From the NCBI RefSeq assembly GCF_000151665.1, contig NW_013171815.1, forward strand, positions 1,315,153 through 1,379,152: a DNA stretch of 64,000 nucleotides, written 5' to 3'. This document shows, in pieces, positions 22,401-33,842 of this stretch. The position numbers were made by a program, and so were the translations under genes. The notes below the pieces were generated by a model. The model saw only the letters and a list, made by a program, of their open reading frames with translations, did not search any database and was not told the DNA's origin. Position 1 is the first letter of the stretch; the number at the start of each line of letters is the position of its first letter. This DNA is from Blastocystis hominis. Lineage: Eukaryota; Sar; Bigyra; Opalinata; Blastocystidae.

Positions 22401-22606
22401 GAGGTGGAGCTAATGGAGATGCGAGATGAGTCACAGGAGGAGGAGCTTGGCTAGCGGCTGGAACAGGAGCAAACGGGATTGGAGATGGTGTTGCTTGTTG
22501 AATAAATGGCGACTGCTGCGTAGTAGGAGAGGTGGAGCCACTTTTCTGACGCTAAACCGTTTTTCCCCATGCATACCTGCCTCAGGAAGGGGTTTACTTG
22601 ACTCAT
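19480..22606 (-). CDS. SEC24: COPII coat subunit SEC24
   Basis: Cargo-binding subunit of the COPII vesicle coat at ER exit sites. Twelve exons: 22606-22577, 22545-22388, 22357-22263, 22232-22159, 22121-21831, 21800-21007, 20978-20833, 20802-20508, 20475-20234, 20200-20049, 20018-19834, 19801-19480; 927 residues. A Pro/Gln-rich N-terminus (about 1-130) precedes the zinc finger (IPRCSECRGYVNSF, then CNLCG; cysteines about 231, 234, 253, 256). The trunk (YSFLVDVSVGAVS), beta-barrel (TGGSIYF), helical (LSLPERLAMLPLYLNALLKSP) and gelsolin-like (LVGKSVP-type IVLIVGKSVP) parts follow in family order. An in-frame TAG before the zinc finger disappears with the 30-nt intron 21801-21830. Intron 22233-22262 contains TGTTTGTT (see findings). 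The 3' motif is a variant, TGTTTGTG at 19471-19464. Confidence 0.94.
22248..22255 (-). promoter_or_regulatory. TGTTTGTT inside SEC24 intron 3
   Basis: Exact motif on the coding strand, 7 nt into the 30-nt intron 22262-22233. In the unspliced frame it follows an in-frame TG by exactly 3 nt, the same geometry as the poly(A)-made stops of TAF2 and the MYST gene. It could direct premature polyadenylation; function is inferred. Confidence 0.5.
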
Positions 22607-22763
22607 CAGGATTATTTAATTCAAACGACACCAGCAACAAGGTGATGATGAAATGAAACTCCCTACTCCAGTTTTCGAGTAGTTTTCAGCGAAAAGTGTA
22701 GATTCCTCTTTTCTCTCTAAATCTATACATTACTCATCGTGCTACGATCACTGGAAATACACA

Positions 22764-25700
22764 ATGAACGAATACTCCCAAGTGCTGACGCAGTTTCTGA
22801 ATTGCTCCCATACCGTTGTCTCCGAGCCAGGATCAGAAGAGGCAAGAAGGAATGAAGAAACTCTGATGCAAATCATCACATCGCCTCAGTTCCCTTCGGT
22901 TTTCTTGTCATATTTGGTAGCTTTGCGTTATGTGTAGTGAATTATTCGAACGGGTCGATGATCCCACGCCACTCGTGATGGGGGCGCTCTCAATGAAGAA
23001 TATGATTGTCTCTCCAAAGGGAGGTAACATGGGAGATCTTAATGCAATAAGTCGCTTCCTTCAACTCTGCTCATTTGTAGAGACGTTTATTTTCCGATAT
23101 TTGCTCAACCACATAAATACTCACAGCAATGTCGTTCACGCACTATGCTCCGTAATCGGAAGAATCATAAAGGTAAGCTACCTAACTGATTTGCGTCAAC
23201 GAAAACTGCTTTCCGAGATGGGAGAATTCTTTTCTGGAGGTCTCTTCTACCAGAAAGTGGGTTTCGAAATACTAACCGAAGTGGTTGTTCAGATTAGTCA
23301 TTTTTCGTCCTGTATCATTTTCCTTTTCTTCTGATCGTAGTATTCGAAACCCACTCCACATTCCGAAGCACTGCCATCATCTTCTGCGATACCATGCTTC
23401 TCCCGATTCTCAAACAAACCCTTTCTTACATTCCTACATCCTCTCCTTACCCTCAACTCACTCCAGAATACATTGTTTTCTATTCCTCCCTTCTCCGTCT
23501 CTTCAACGTGATCCTTCAATTCGATTTCTCAGGATCGAAGAATGAAAGCATGGCCGATGAAGTCGAAATGCTGCTGATTCCTTCGGATTGGTCGCCCTAT
23601 GTCACCTCTCCTTCCCTCCTCTCTTTCCTCTATTTCATTTACACCAACAGCGATTGCACCCTCGCTTCCATCGCTGCCGAGTCCGTTCTCTATCTCACCT
23701 CCATGCGACGATCCATCTTCAGCTCCTCTCCCGATGCGATCGGGTTTTACGGCGAGATTCTCCGCGCTTTAAACATCATCATCAAGCAACAAACGCACTT
23801 AGAAGACAGCACGTGCCATTTACTCATCTGCCAAATCCTCTCCAAACTCAAATTGAATATCCAGTTCAACGAGATCATCAAGTTCAAGGAGTTTCCAGAG
23901 TTTTTCCAGACCGTTTCGCAGTTTGCGACGTCGAGCATCGAGCAATACGGTTATTTCGGCGATTTCCTCTACATCCTGATTTTCTGGGCTCGCATTGTGG
24001 AGTCCTTGCGATACACCAACGCTCCCATTCAAGACTACTACCCGCTCGATAAGATGAAGCAGGACATTCTGAACGTGGTTCACGCGTTTGTCTACACATT
24101 TCCAGAGCATCTGGACGAGTTGATGGACGATTCGTTCGGAAACCCGCTTCTCAATATCGATAAATTCATGAAAGACGAAGAGCGATTAGGGATTCTTTTA
24201 TGCTACGATAGCGGGGTCGTGACGGAGTGGATTCTGCAGCTCGCTACACCGCGATGGCCGGCGCGCGACATGCAAGATTCTTGTAGAGAAAATTGCGCGA
24301 GAAAGTGACGATTAGCGATCGTAGCGTGGAGCCTTCTGCTGATTTCGATCTTCCTGAAGCGGCTGAAATTCACAGATCTGCAGGTGAAAAGCAACATGCA
24401 TTTGGACGCTTCGCGTCTCTGCTCGTTCGCGTTTGCGGTGTCCAAAGTGCTGAATGAAGAAACGCCGTCGATTCTGTATGAAAGCTGTTTTGTGTTTATG
24501 AATACTTTCCGATTATCGTACGCATTTCGACTTGTCTGCATCGCAGCGTTGAGAATTACAAGCTGAACGCGATCGTGAACATGCAGGGCGAGGGGACGAA
24601 GAACTACACATCGCAGCGCATCGAGGCCTTCAAAGTCTTCTTCACACGCATTCTCGACGGAGAGGTCGCTTCCGTTCTCAACCACTTCATCTATTTCATT
24701 CTCTTTTCCCTCGCTCTTCCCTCGCTTTCCTCGTTCTGCGTTTACCAGGCCGTCTCTCTCTTCGATCTCCTCTCCAAAAACATGAACGCGCGCGCCGTTC
24801 TCGTCCACGTCTCTTCCGTTCGCGCGCTCATCGTCAATCATCGAGACACGCAGCTTTCCGCGCTCGCTCTCCCTGAACACATGCGATACCGCACCGTTTT
24901 CTACTGCGCACTCACGCAAATCATGCTGCACGCCGCGGTTCCCGGAGACTTGGAAGGCTTTACGAAGCCGTTTATTAACGAACTGCAGGAAATGAAGCAG
25001 AAGCAGCAGTTCGGCGCACTCGTTCCTTTGCTACGCGATTTAACCGGCGTGTTTCGCGCGTGTGCCGACGAGAAGAACTTCGTGTGCTGCTACGACTTGC
25101 TGTGAGGTTGGAATCGAGAGTTGAACGTAGTTGCCCGCTTTGCTTCGAAGTCGTCGAGCTCCAGATCGACAATGAATGGGGAAACCCGTTCTTTTCCACG
25201 GCTCTGTTCCGCTTTCTGGCGGAGCTTTCGCTGAATCGAAGCAGTCGAATCAACAGCGACGATCCGTCGCCTCGCATCGCGCTGTTCTTCCGGTTCATTG
25301 CGTCGATCGCGCAGAAGTATTTTATCTTCGCAGCCACCCTGTATCAATCCTCTCCCAGTGTATTTTAATGGATCAAAGGATGGATGAATCGTAGAATCCT
25401 ATTTATCCGAACTCCTGCCTCAAGGCGTTTCAGATTCTATTCGAAATTCTATCGAATCTGTTCGCAGGGAGCTATGTTCCTTTTGGAGCGCTTCTCTACT
25501 ACAACGATCCCTATCTGTTCGAGCTAATGTCTGCAATTGCGCAAGCGATTCCTGCTCTGGATCTTTCTGGACTCGAAACGATTCCGAAATTGGGTGTTTC
25601 GTTCTTTAGTTTTCTGCGCGCTCTTTTCACTTCTTCGATGCTGGTGGTGTCGTCGCTCCCTCGCGATATCTTCTTTTTGTTTGTTCGGTACTGCATCGCG

Positions 25701-26185
25701 GGACTGTCTTCCGACAATGAATCGATCGTGAAGTATTCGTGCAGCAGCATCGATTCCTTGGCCACTTTCATCTATCACAATCATAAAAGTTGCAGTCAGA
25801 TCTGCCGACGCCTCGTCGAATTCATTCAGTCAGAGAACGATTTCTGGTATTTGTAGGCGTCCACAACGTCTGTGATGTGTGTAGAATCATCGAGCAACTC
25901 TTCGATGTCTTGCTCTTCACAAAGTCTTCTCTGCAGTGGGATTTGTCGCGGCCGCTCTTGTCCGTGTTTCTCGTCGACGAGTCGTCCATGCAGCGCTATG
26001 CGCAGAATCTCTGCCTGAATCAGAGCGAGACGATGGTGCAGCAGATCGTGGAGGTCTTCGAGGAGCTGTCCAAGTCGGCGGATCGCTCGCTGGAAACGTG
26101 GTCGCGCGAGATGTTCACCATCACTCTCACCAAACTCGTGAGGCGACTGACGCAGTTTTCCATCCAGCGCCGCGAATTCGCGTGA
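22764..26185 (+). CDS. XPO7: Exportin-7/RanBP17-type nuclear transport receptor
   Basis: A Ran-GTP-dependent nuclear transport receptor of the importin-beta superfamily. Exons 22764-22906, 22938-23050, 23081-23311, 23341-24282, 24316-24517, 24547-25101, 25131-25359, 25395-25852 and 25885-26185 give 1057 residues (human XPO7: 1087). Ordered similarity runs the whole length: QFDFSGS..., SMRRSIFSS, a KLKLNIQFNEIIK segment, FAGSYVPFGALLYYND and the C-terminal QWDLSRPLL. The protein is all-helical HEAT repeats. The 30-nt intron 23051-23080 is in frame without a stop and was called because its removal restores gapless alignment to XPO7. The 23312-23340 donor could alternatively be at 23297. No exact TGTTTGTT follows the TGA; the copy at 25678-25685 is coding (FLFVR). 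Confidence 0.9.
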
Positions 26186-26244
26186 GATCGAGTGGGTCGT
26201 CGGGTTGCTTGTGTGTATCTCTGTATTGGTTTGGGCTGTTTCGA

Positions 26245-27603
26245 TCAAACACACAAATCGTCAAAAAAAACGACAGAACGGTTGTGGAACTGATTCACCA
26301 GCTCCACAAGAAAGTCGCGTCTTTTCCGAGCAACCACCTTCAGCCGCTCATACGTGCTGTTCGCCAGCGATTCGTCAACTACTTCCGCATTTTCGTGCGT
26401 CACAGAAACCATATTTAGATCATAATAATCGTTCTCGAAGCTCGGTGTGCCGTCCTTCACATCGTAGATCTTGTAACACTCCTCGTTCACCCCCTCCACT
26501 TCGCGCCCATCCAAACTCGCAATCACGACGCATTGAATGTCTGCATCGTTATCCACCCACTCGTCGCCCAGCGACTGACACATCTGATTCAGAACCAGCG
26601 ACGAAATCACGAACAGAATGCACGAGCGAGACGAAGAGAACGGCAGCCCGAAGCGACAGCGAGGCGACCGATACAGCCATCGCTGGATGCTCCGCTCCGC
26701 GATGAAGCGAGCTTTGTGGTGCCAGTAATTGTAGTTTGAAAGGGTCGATGGATGGCGACTGTTCTTGATCTCGGTACAAGAAAATGGAATTTGAAGGTAG
26801 GGAAGCTCGGGGTACGAGCGATCCGCAATGAGAAAGGAACCGCGGTTCAGAACAGTGCGTTTGTGGAAGCGAAGCGTGTAGCCCAGAGCCGATTCATTGA
26901 AGATTTTACAGTTGCTTTGGTTGCCGTTTTCACTGATGTGGATGTTAAAAAAGCGACCATCACGACCGATCACGATGAGAAGCTTGATCCCTGGCTGCGC
27001 TGGCTCTTCGGAGGAGCTGGAATAAGATTCCTCCGCGGAGAGCAGCTTCGGGACGAAGACTGTATCTACACATCAGAAGAACAAGCGAAGCAACGTACCC
27101 ACAACACCCACAGCGCCAGGGAAGAAGCGCTTTGAATTCACCCGGAGCAAATTTTGATAGTTCAGAGCAGGAAAGCAAATCACTTTGTCTCGAACTTCGT
27201 TCATCATCTTGTTAAAGAGATTGATGTATATCTCTTCGAACGAAGAAGAAATGCCACAGAATTGGGAGCAGCTCCTCAGCGACAGACACGAGTTTATATA
27301 GAGCACTGAGAAGCAAACAAATTCGGTTATCGCTTCATCCTTATTATTGATTAGAGTCGATAATGTGAACGTCTTTGTACTCTTGATCTCCCTGCAAATC
27401 CGCGGAATCGTCTCCCGATTAACATGAAAAAGTCTGCGGAACATTGAGTTGCTTGCCTTGGTTAGAAAATAGTACAATAATGCTTTGGTTTTCATGTCCT
27501 TCTCAGATCGGTACCAGATCCTTGAAGAGAAATCGTTGAGCAGCTTTTCGCAATACCTTTGATCATTTGCATTATTCACAAGCATATAGGCCACTTCTTC
27601 CAT
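26245..27603 (-). CDS. Unknown protein, 441 residues
   Basis: Two exons, 27603-27099 and 27065-26245, joined over a 33-nt intron. I do not recognise the family. The N-terminal half is helical and Cys-containing; the middle has a glutamate/serine linker (about residues 185-205), and the C-terminal half contains a hydrophobic segment and many charged residues. The Met at 27603 is the first clear start; a further open frame (27793-27605, about 60 residues) lies directly upstream in another frame and could be a missed exon, but I could not join it. The 3' end reads into TGTTTGAT (26250-26243), one base off the polyadenylation motif, and overlaps the TGA stop, so poly(A) addition may itself end the frame a codon or two earlier. 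Confidence 0.5.
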
Positions 27604-27966
27604 CCTATACCCCAATTGATCCCAATTCTATAGAGTTCCCAAGTCCGCTCGAATTTTCGTGCGTCCAATGACTTTGTAGCCTGAGTATCTGTTGCATTTT
27701 CGATTTATCACTTCTGGATGGGATATCTACTGCTAGACAGAGTAAATAGAAGTTGTAGCAACGGATTATCGAGAAGCTAGGCGGTTTTTTCATCCGTAGA
27801 TTTTGGCATTTTATGTATGTATCGACGCATCTGCACTCCTATTATTCCTTGGTCCCATTCACAGATTGATTGGATTTCACTACAGCGTTTTCCAGAATTC
27901 GTGCCTTATTTGACGAGGCGTTTCGTTTTGGTTCATCTCCTTTTCTAACTTTGTTAATAATACGAA
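27604..27966. other. Divergent intergenic region
   Basis: 363 bp between the start of the unknown minus gene and the small plus-strand membrane-protein gene. It probably holds both promoters. It includes the unjoined minus frame 27793-27605. No defined element is recognisable. Confidence 0.4.
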
Positions 27967-28246
27967 ATGGCCGAACAAGTTACTGGAAATACTGTCCCTC
28001 AGAGGGTCTCTCTCCATCGCAATTTTGCTTTTAAGGATTATTGCATTATTGCTGGTTTGACCTTGATTTCGCTCCCTCTTGGTTTTTACTTTGGTATTTT
28101 TGTACGATGGATGCGGATAATGCGTAGGAAGGGGAAATGGAAAGTTTGTGCAGAAGGCTACGATGTATACCACTGGACTCCTGGGTCTCGCTGGAGGTTA
28201 TTCCATTGCCCTCGTAAATACACGGAAGCGCATTCTGGGTGAATAA
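27967..28246 (+). CDS. Small two-helix membrane protein, possibly a complex I accessory subunit
   Basis: Exons 27967-28093 and 28128-28246 (34-nt intron) give 81 residues. Two hydrophobic segments lie at about 25-43 (CIIAGLTLISLPLGFYFG) and 52-70 (MYTTGLLGLAGGYSIALV), ending in a basic tail RKRILGE. Size, two helices and the GL(L/I)GGxxxA...N...R(L/I)(M/L)G pattern faintly recall the plant and algal complex I subunit NUXM. Blastocystis organelles retain complex I, so this is plausible, but VMA21-like or other small membrane proteins cannot be excluded. Stop TAA; TGTTTGTT at 28292. Confidence 0.55.
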
Positions 28247-28291
28247 GCTGGTCAAGGAAAGCGTTCATTCCATACAAACTGTTTAGTGTTT

Positions 28292-28299
28292 TGTTTGTT
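28292..28299 (+). terminator. TGTTTGTT motif of the small membrane-protein gene
   Basis: Exact motif, 46 nt after the stop; only 25 nt separate it from the opposing motif of the UVSSA-like gene. Confidence 0.75.
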
Positions 28300-28324
28300 G
28301 TGAGATGAAAGAGGAGTGTTGTAG

Positions 28325-28332
28325 AACAAACA
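28325..28332 (-). terminator. TGTTTGTT motif of the UVSSA-like gene
   Basis: Exact motif on the minus strand, 19 nt after the TAA stop at 28353-28351. Confidence 0.75.
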
Positions 28333-28350
28333 GGAGATGGTACAAGCGAT

Positions 28351-29529
28351 TTAAAACATGTCTTCCTCACCAAACATGCTCTTTCCGCGATAGATAAGGC
28401 GAGTACATCTTTGCGACGTGTTGTAGCACCTCGCGAGCATCCTCTCAATTTTCTCAAGGTTTCTTTGGGACCTATGTTCAATGGTCAGTACAACACTACT
28501 TTGCAGTATTTCGCACCTGGAGCAATGATTGATTCCTTTCCAGAGTCGGAATGAGCTCATTCACAAGCGTCTCATACTTCTGACTCATCGCAGTGTAAAT
28601 GTCCCGAATCACATCAATCTTGTTTTTCTGCTTCTCTGGAGGCCGGAAATTCAACGAAACACCCAGTCTGAAGGGGTCATCGAAGTTTAACATATCTGAA
28701 TGGAATACAGATCAATAGCCAACCTGCATCCTGTGATGGCGATGGTTCCTCCACTTGGATCGCTTCATAGTATTTGTATTCGAACGCTTCCATGTCTTCG
28801 AAAAGACCCCACACCACCTTGTTGACCGCTTCCAGCAGAATGTCCATTGAATGTTGCTTGCGCTGTCGTTGCTGCTGTTTCCCAGTGTCCATAGAGGAAG
28901 CGGAAGCGGAAGCGGAAGGAGAAGCGGAAGCACTTAACCTCTTTTGGTTCTTCCGCTCAAGAACAATCTTTTCGCGTAAGTATTCTCGACAGACAGAAAA
29001 CTGGGGATACATGGCACCAAAACGTTTGTCACTACATAAAACAATGCAATCTAACGATTACTAGATTTCCATACTCTCAGAAAGTCGAATTTGAAAGTCT
29101 CGAGCTGCGTACTCCGGTTCTGGCACAGCATTGCGTATCCCAAAAGCCAAGTCAACGATTTCCTTGGAATTAGAGGTGTAAGGAAAGTCGAATACAGGCA
29201 ATGATTGGACGAAGAGATGACGGACTTTCTTCGAATGCAGCACCAGCTCATCTACTATCTGAAATGCTAAATCTCGAGTCTATAAACTGATTCGCAACAT
29301 CCAATTGACACAAGACTATTCTTCTTCCGCATCTTCTCCATGAGTTTATTATAGTACATAATATTCATGTGATGCTCCCTAACTTGGTCCTAGATAGAAT
29401 GCTTAGAAACAGATTTACAAGGATGTCATTCTTCAGGCGAGGATTCACATACGTGCTATCGCTCTCCGGGGAGGTTGCCTCATTGAGCATCTTTTCAATA
29501 ATGGATAACAATCCAGGGTGCACATCCAT
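28351..29529 (-). CDS. UVSSA-like VHS protein (transcription-coupled repair factor)
   Basis: Exons 29529-29419, 29389-29312, 29279-29062, 29031-28724, 28695-28500 and 28471-28351 give 343 residues. The N-terminal 150 residues line up with the VHS/ENTH-like domain of human UVSSA: AFQIVDELVLHSKKVRHLF matches its SAFQIVEELFVRSHQFRML, preceded by a PRL-containing helix and followed by the FxxxYxxL helix (FGAMYPQFSVCREYLREK). A Ser/Ala linker and a helix VNKVVWGLFEDMEAFEY, like the human LVPFDF region, come next. UVSSA is much longer (709 residues) and has a second conserved domain (DUF2043) that I cannot see. In animals UVSSA brings USP7 and TFIIH to stalled RNA polymerase II. A generic VHS protein is the alternative. 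Confidence 0.6.
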
Positions 29530-29546
29530 AACATAAATTTTATGCA

Positions 29547-29554
29547 AACAAACA
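29547..29554 (-). terminator. TGTTTGTT motif of the cysteine-rich gene
   Basis: Exact motif on the minus strand, 20 nt after the TAA. The start codon of the next minus gene lies only 17 nt further on. Confidence 0.8.
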
Positions 29555-29574
29555 AATACGAAGGACTGATAAAT

Positions 29575-32500
29575 TTACTTCCGTCCGCGAATTCCCTTCA
29601 CCTTCGACTCATGAACTTCCAGCGTAACAGTGCAGGAAGACGAGTCTCCAGCGATAATCTGCGAATTGTAGCACGCCTTTCCGCTCTCCACGGACTTGAT
29701 CTGGATCACACCGTCCGTGCAGATAGCATAGCGAGTCGTGCAGGTGTTCGACACGAAGTCGTCGACATCATCCACACAGATCATTCCGGAGAAAGAGCAC
29801 TCCATTCCAGCGCACTCCGAATTCAACACTTGTTCATTGTTGTAGCACATCGTTCCCACCGCGGTCTTCTTGGGCGCTGTGTACTTGCCGTTGTTGCACT
29901 GCACGAAATAGCCCGAGCAGCGGCCCGTCACCAGCTCTCCGTCCTCGTTCGAGCAGCGAATTCCATCGAAGTCGCAGGTCGTCGTGGAGCTGCACACCTC
30001 GTCGCTGGCCGAGATGATGTTCTGGTTGTAGCAGCGCGTTCCGGAGGCCACAGCCACGGGCTGCGAGTACTTGTTGTTCACGCAGGTCACGAAGTATTCG
30101 GTGCAGGCGTCCGAGACAAGCGAGCCGTTGGCGTCCGAGCAAATGAAGCCCTCGAAGTCACACTCCACCGCCGAGCAGGCCGACTCCTCCACGATGACGT
30201 TGTTGAGGCAAGCCTTGCCGGAGTCCACGACCTTCGTGGTCACCGCGCCGTTGACGCATTCCTGGTAGCGAGTCGTGCACTTGCCGGTCACCAGCGCGCC
30301 GGTTTCGTCGACGCAGCGCGGTCCAGTGAAGGTGCACTCGGGCTGGTTGCAAGCAGAGCTCAAAACGATCTCGTTGTTCAGGCAGCGAGTTCCGTTGGCG
30401 ACGGGCTGCAGCTTGGTCTGCTGGCCGTTGACGCACTCCACGAAGTAGTCAGTGCAGCGACCGGTCACGTAGTTGCTGGACGAATCCGCGCAGTGAATGC
30501 CCTCGAACGAGCACTGCGAGCCGGGGCAAGTAGAGGCGAGAACCACGTTTCCGCCGATGCACTTGGTTCCGGCAGCCACCTTCATCGGATTGGTGTACTT
30601 TCCGTTGTCGCACTCCACGAAGTAGTCAGTGCAGGTCGTATCGAAGACGATTCCGGCCTCGTCCGTGCACTTAATTCCAGTAAAGTCGCAGGTACCCTGG
30701 CTGCAAGCGAAAGGCAGCACCATTTCGCCCTTCAGACAATACGTTCCGTTGGCCACAGGCATGGGACGCGCGTAGAAACCGTTGTTGCACTCCACGAAAT
30801 ACGAAGTGCAGGTGTTGTCGTTGATCGCTCCGGAAGCATCTGAGCATCGCATGTTGCCGTTCGTGCATTGGACGCCCGTGCACTTATCGGTGCTGACCTG
30901 AGTTCCGTTGAGGCAACGCGTTCCGTCGGCCACAGCGCGAGGAGCCGTGTAGACGCCCTGATCGCACTCCAGATAGAACTCCGTGCATTGGTTGGTGAAG
31001 ATTTCGCCGTTCGCGTTGGCGCAGACAATGGTGTTATCGACACATCGCGTAGAGTCGCACTGGCTCGCGGACACAATCGATTGCTTGAGGCAACGCGTGC
31101 CATCGGCCACGGGCTGCGGCGCACTGACAACACCCTCGTCGCACTGGACGTAGTAGGAAGTGCAGGAGTCGGTAACGATGGTTCCATCGGCATTGGCGCA
31201 CTGAATTCCTTCGAACGAGCACTGCGCAGCGTCGCAAGTGTTCGCGTTCACCAACACGCCGTTCAGACATTTCTGGCCAGAAGCAACGGGACGAGGAGCG
31301 GTCTGCGCGCCATTGTCGCACTCCGCGTAGTAATCAGTGCAGGCATTGGTAATGATCACGCCGCTCGCGTCGACGCACTGCTCTCCCTCCCAGTTGCATT
31401 GATATCCGGTGCACTTGCTCACAGGCACGGCTTCTCCCTTCAGGCAACGCGAGCCAGCAGGCATGTCACGAATCGCAGAGTACTGTCCATGTTCACACAT
31501 ACGGTAGTGAGCCGTGCAGGTGTCCGTGTAGACAACTCCGTTGATATCGACACATTCAATTCCGTCAAAGTCACAAATCGGGCTAGCGCACTGGCCAGCA
31601 TCGATGATCGTTCCGTTGTAGCATTTCGTTCCATCGGCCACAGGGCGAGGCACAGAGTACGCGCCATTGTCGCACTCCTCGAAGTAGTCCGTGCAGGTGG
31701 TTTCGTACACATCTCCGTTCGCGTTGCTGCAGCGAATTCCCTCGAAGTTGCACTCCGCAGTCGAGCACGCCGAAGCGTCCACAATCGCACCGTTCGAGCA
31801 GCGCGTTCCGTCGGCAACCGGCATGGGCTGCGTCAGCTGTCCGTTGGAGCACTCCACGAAGAAGGACGTGCACTGATCGTAGTAGACGTTTCCGTTGGCA
31901 TCGGAGCACTTCAGTCCGTCGAAGTCGCAGTATTCGTAAGGGCAGTTATCGGTCGCAACAATCAATCCGTTGTAGCAGCGCGTGTTGTTGGCCACGGGGA
32001 GAGGAGCCGTCAGCGAACCGCCATTGCACTGAACGAAATGCGTCGTGCACATGTCGGTGTAGATCGTGCCGTCAGCGTCCGAGCAGCGAATTCCTTCCCA
32101 CTCGCAAGCGACGCCCGTGCAGCTGGAAGAAGGAACAATTGTTCCCTTCAAGCACTTCGTTCCGTAAGCCACTCCCTGGACCTGTCCGTAGACTCCGTTA
32201 TCGCACACAGTGAAGTAATCCGTGCAAGCAGTGGTCTCCACGACGCCCTCCGAGTTCGTACAAACCAGCTGGTCTTCCGTGCAGACGGGAGTCAAGCAGG
32301 TGTTCTTGGGAACCAGCTCTCCGTTCAGACACTTCGAGCCTTCGGCGACAGGGACGGGAGTAGTCTGCATGCCGTTATCGCACTCCACGAAGTAGTTGGT
32401 GCAGGTGTTGGTGATGATCTCTCCGTTCAGATTAGAGCACTTGACGCCTTCCCAGTCGCAGGAAGTGGTGCAGGAAGAAGAAGGCACTTGCTCGTTGTTG

Positions 32501-33842
32501 AAGCACATCGTTCCGTTGGCGGTCTTGCGAGGCTCGGAATACATTCCGAACTCGCACTGCACGTAATAATCCGAGCAGCGATCGGTGATGAGGGTTCCGT
32601 CCGACGTAGAGCAGCGAATTCCTTCGAAATCACACTCGTAATCCACATCCGAGCACTGGCTCTCCGCAATCATTTGTCCGTTCAGACAGCTCATTCCAGC
32701 AGCGGTGTTCTGCAGAGGACCGTACACTCCGTTCGAGCAATCGCGGTAGTACTTCGTGCAGATGTTCGTCTCCAGGTTTCCGTACGAGTCCGTGCAGATC
32801 GTTCCCTCCTTGCAGCTGCCAGAGCAGTCAGAAGCCAGCAGAATCTCGCCGTTTCTGCAGCTCGTTCCCTTGGGCACAGCCTCCACCGCGTTGTATTGGC
32901 CATCGCTGCACTGACGATAATAACCAGTGCAGATATCCGTCTGCGCCACTCCATTCACATCCGTGCAGAGAAGAGTTCCGTCCGTGCACTGGCACGCATC
33001 ACAGTCGGCAGCATCCACGATTTGGTCATTGTAGCAGCGAACATCGTCAGAGAGCTTCATCACTCGATCCTGGCTGGTCTTCTCGACAGAGAGCTTCAAA
33101 TCGTCGAAGCCCTCGCAGAGATAGATGTACTGGGTGCAGGCGTTCGACACGATATCGCCCATATCATCGCTGCAGAGGAACTTCTTGCCGTAGCAGATGT
33201 TTCCAGGGCAGAGATTGTTCGCTACGATTTCCTTGTTCAGGCAGGAGTTTCCTTCGGGAACAGCAATCGGACTCGTCACCTCGCCGTTCTCACACTTTAC
33301 ATAGTAGCCCGTGCACACGGTGGTGCGCTCCTGGCCATAAGCATTGGTACACTTAATGCCAGACCAAGTGCAGCACGCGCTCGTGCAATCGGAGCTAGCA
33401 ACGATCTTGCCGTTCAGACATTTGGTTCCAGGACTCACACAAGTGACAGGACTTGCGATTCCATCGGTACATTCTCTGAAATAGTTGGTACACTTGCCAT
33501 CCACTTGAACTCCTTGCGAATCTGTGCAGAAGAGACCTTCCTGATCACAGCATCGGCTCAGACTGCAAGAAGAGGCAGCCACAATCACACCATCGCGGCA
33601 ACTTGTTGAAACAGGGTCGTTGACCATGATCGGATTGGTTTGAATCCCTCGATCGAGACAGAGGGCGTAGTATTTGGTGCACTCGCCTTGAACCCAGTTT
33701 CCATCGACATCAACACAACGAGCTCCAGTGTAGTCACATCCTAGAAATGAGCGAGACTCGAAAACAAGTTACCAATGGTGGACAGCGCTATCTGAAGAGA
33801 GATAGCGAACAGTATTACGAACTGCTTCTTATTCGATACCAT
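29575..33842 (-). CDS. Secreted cysteine-rich protein with 23 tandem repeats
   Basis: Exons 33842-33773 and 33740-29575 (32-nt intron) give 1411 residues. Residues 1-23 form a signal peptide (basic start, then FVILFAISLQIALS); I see no C-terminal membrane helix or GPI-type tail, and the protein ends in basic residues. The rest is a repeat of about 53-60 residues, each with about six cysteines in the pattern C-x6-C-x11-C-[TS]-x-Y/F-x3-C-x16-C-x9-C and a core such as CTDYFVECDNG...GT-x-C-x-N. I count 23 copies of the C[TS]xx[YFH]xxxC core. Six Cys per repeat with a CxxYYxC core recalls chitin-binding peritrophin-A (CBM14) domains, but the spacing differs. Likely a secreted or coat protein; ligand unknown. 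Confidence 0.8.

Noticed and set aside
25678-25685. TGTTTGTT in XPO7 as an internal polyadenylation site
   Set aside because: It encodes FLFVR in a conserved exon and lacks the TG-N3 spacing; probably chance.
29518-33609. Long plus-strand frames (441 and 913 codons) opposite the cysteine-rich gene
   Set aside because: They are antisense shadows of a repeat gene with biased codons; they lack introns, signal peptide and downstream motif, while the minus frame has all three.
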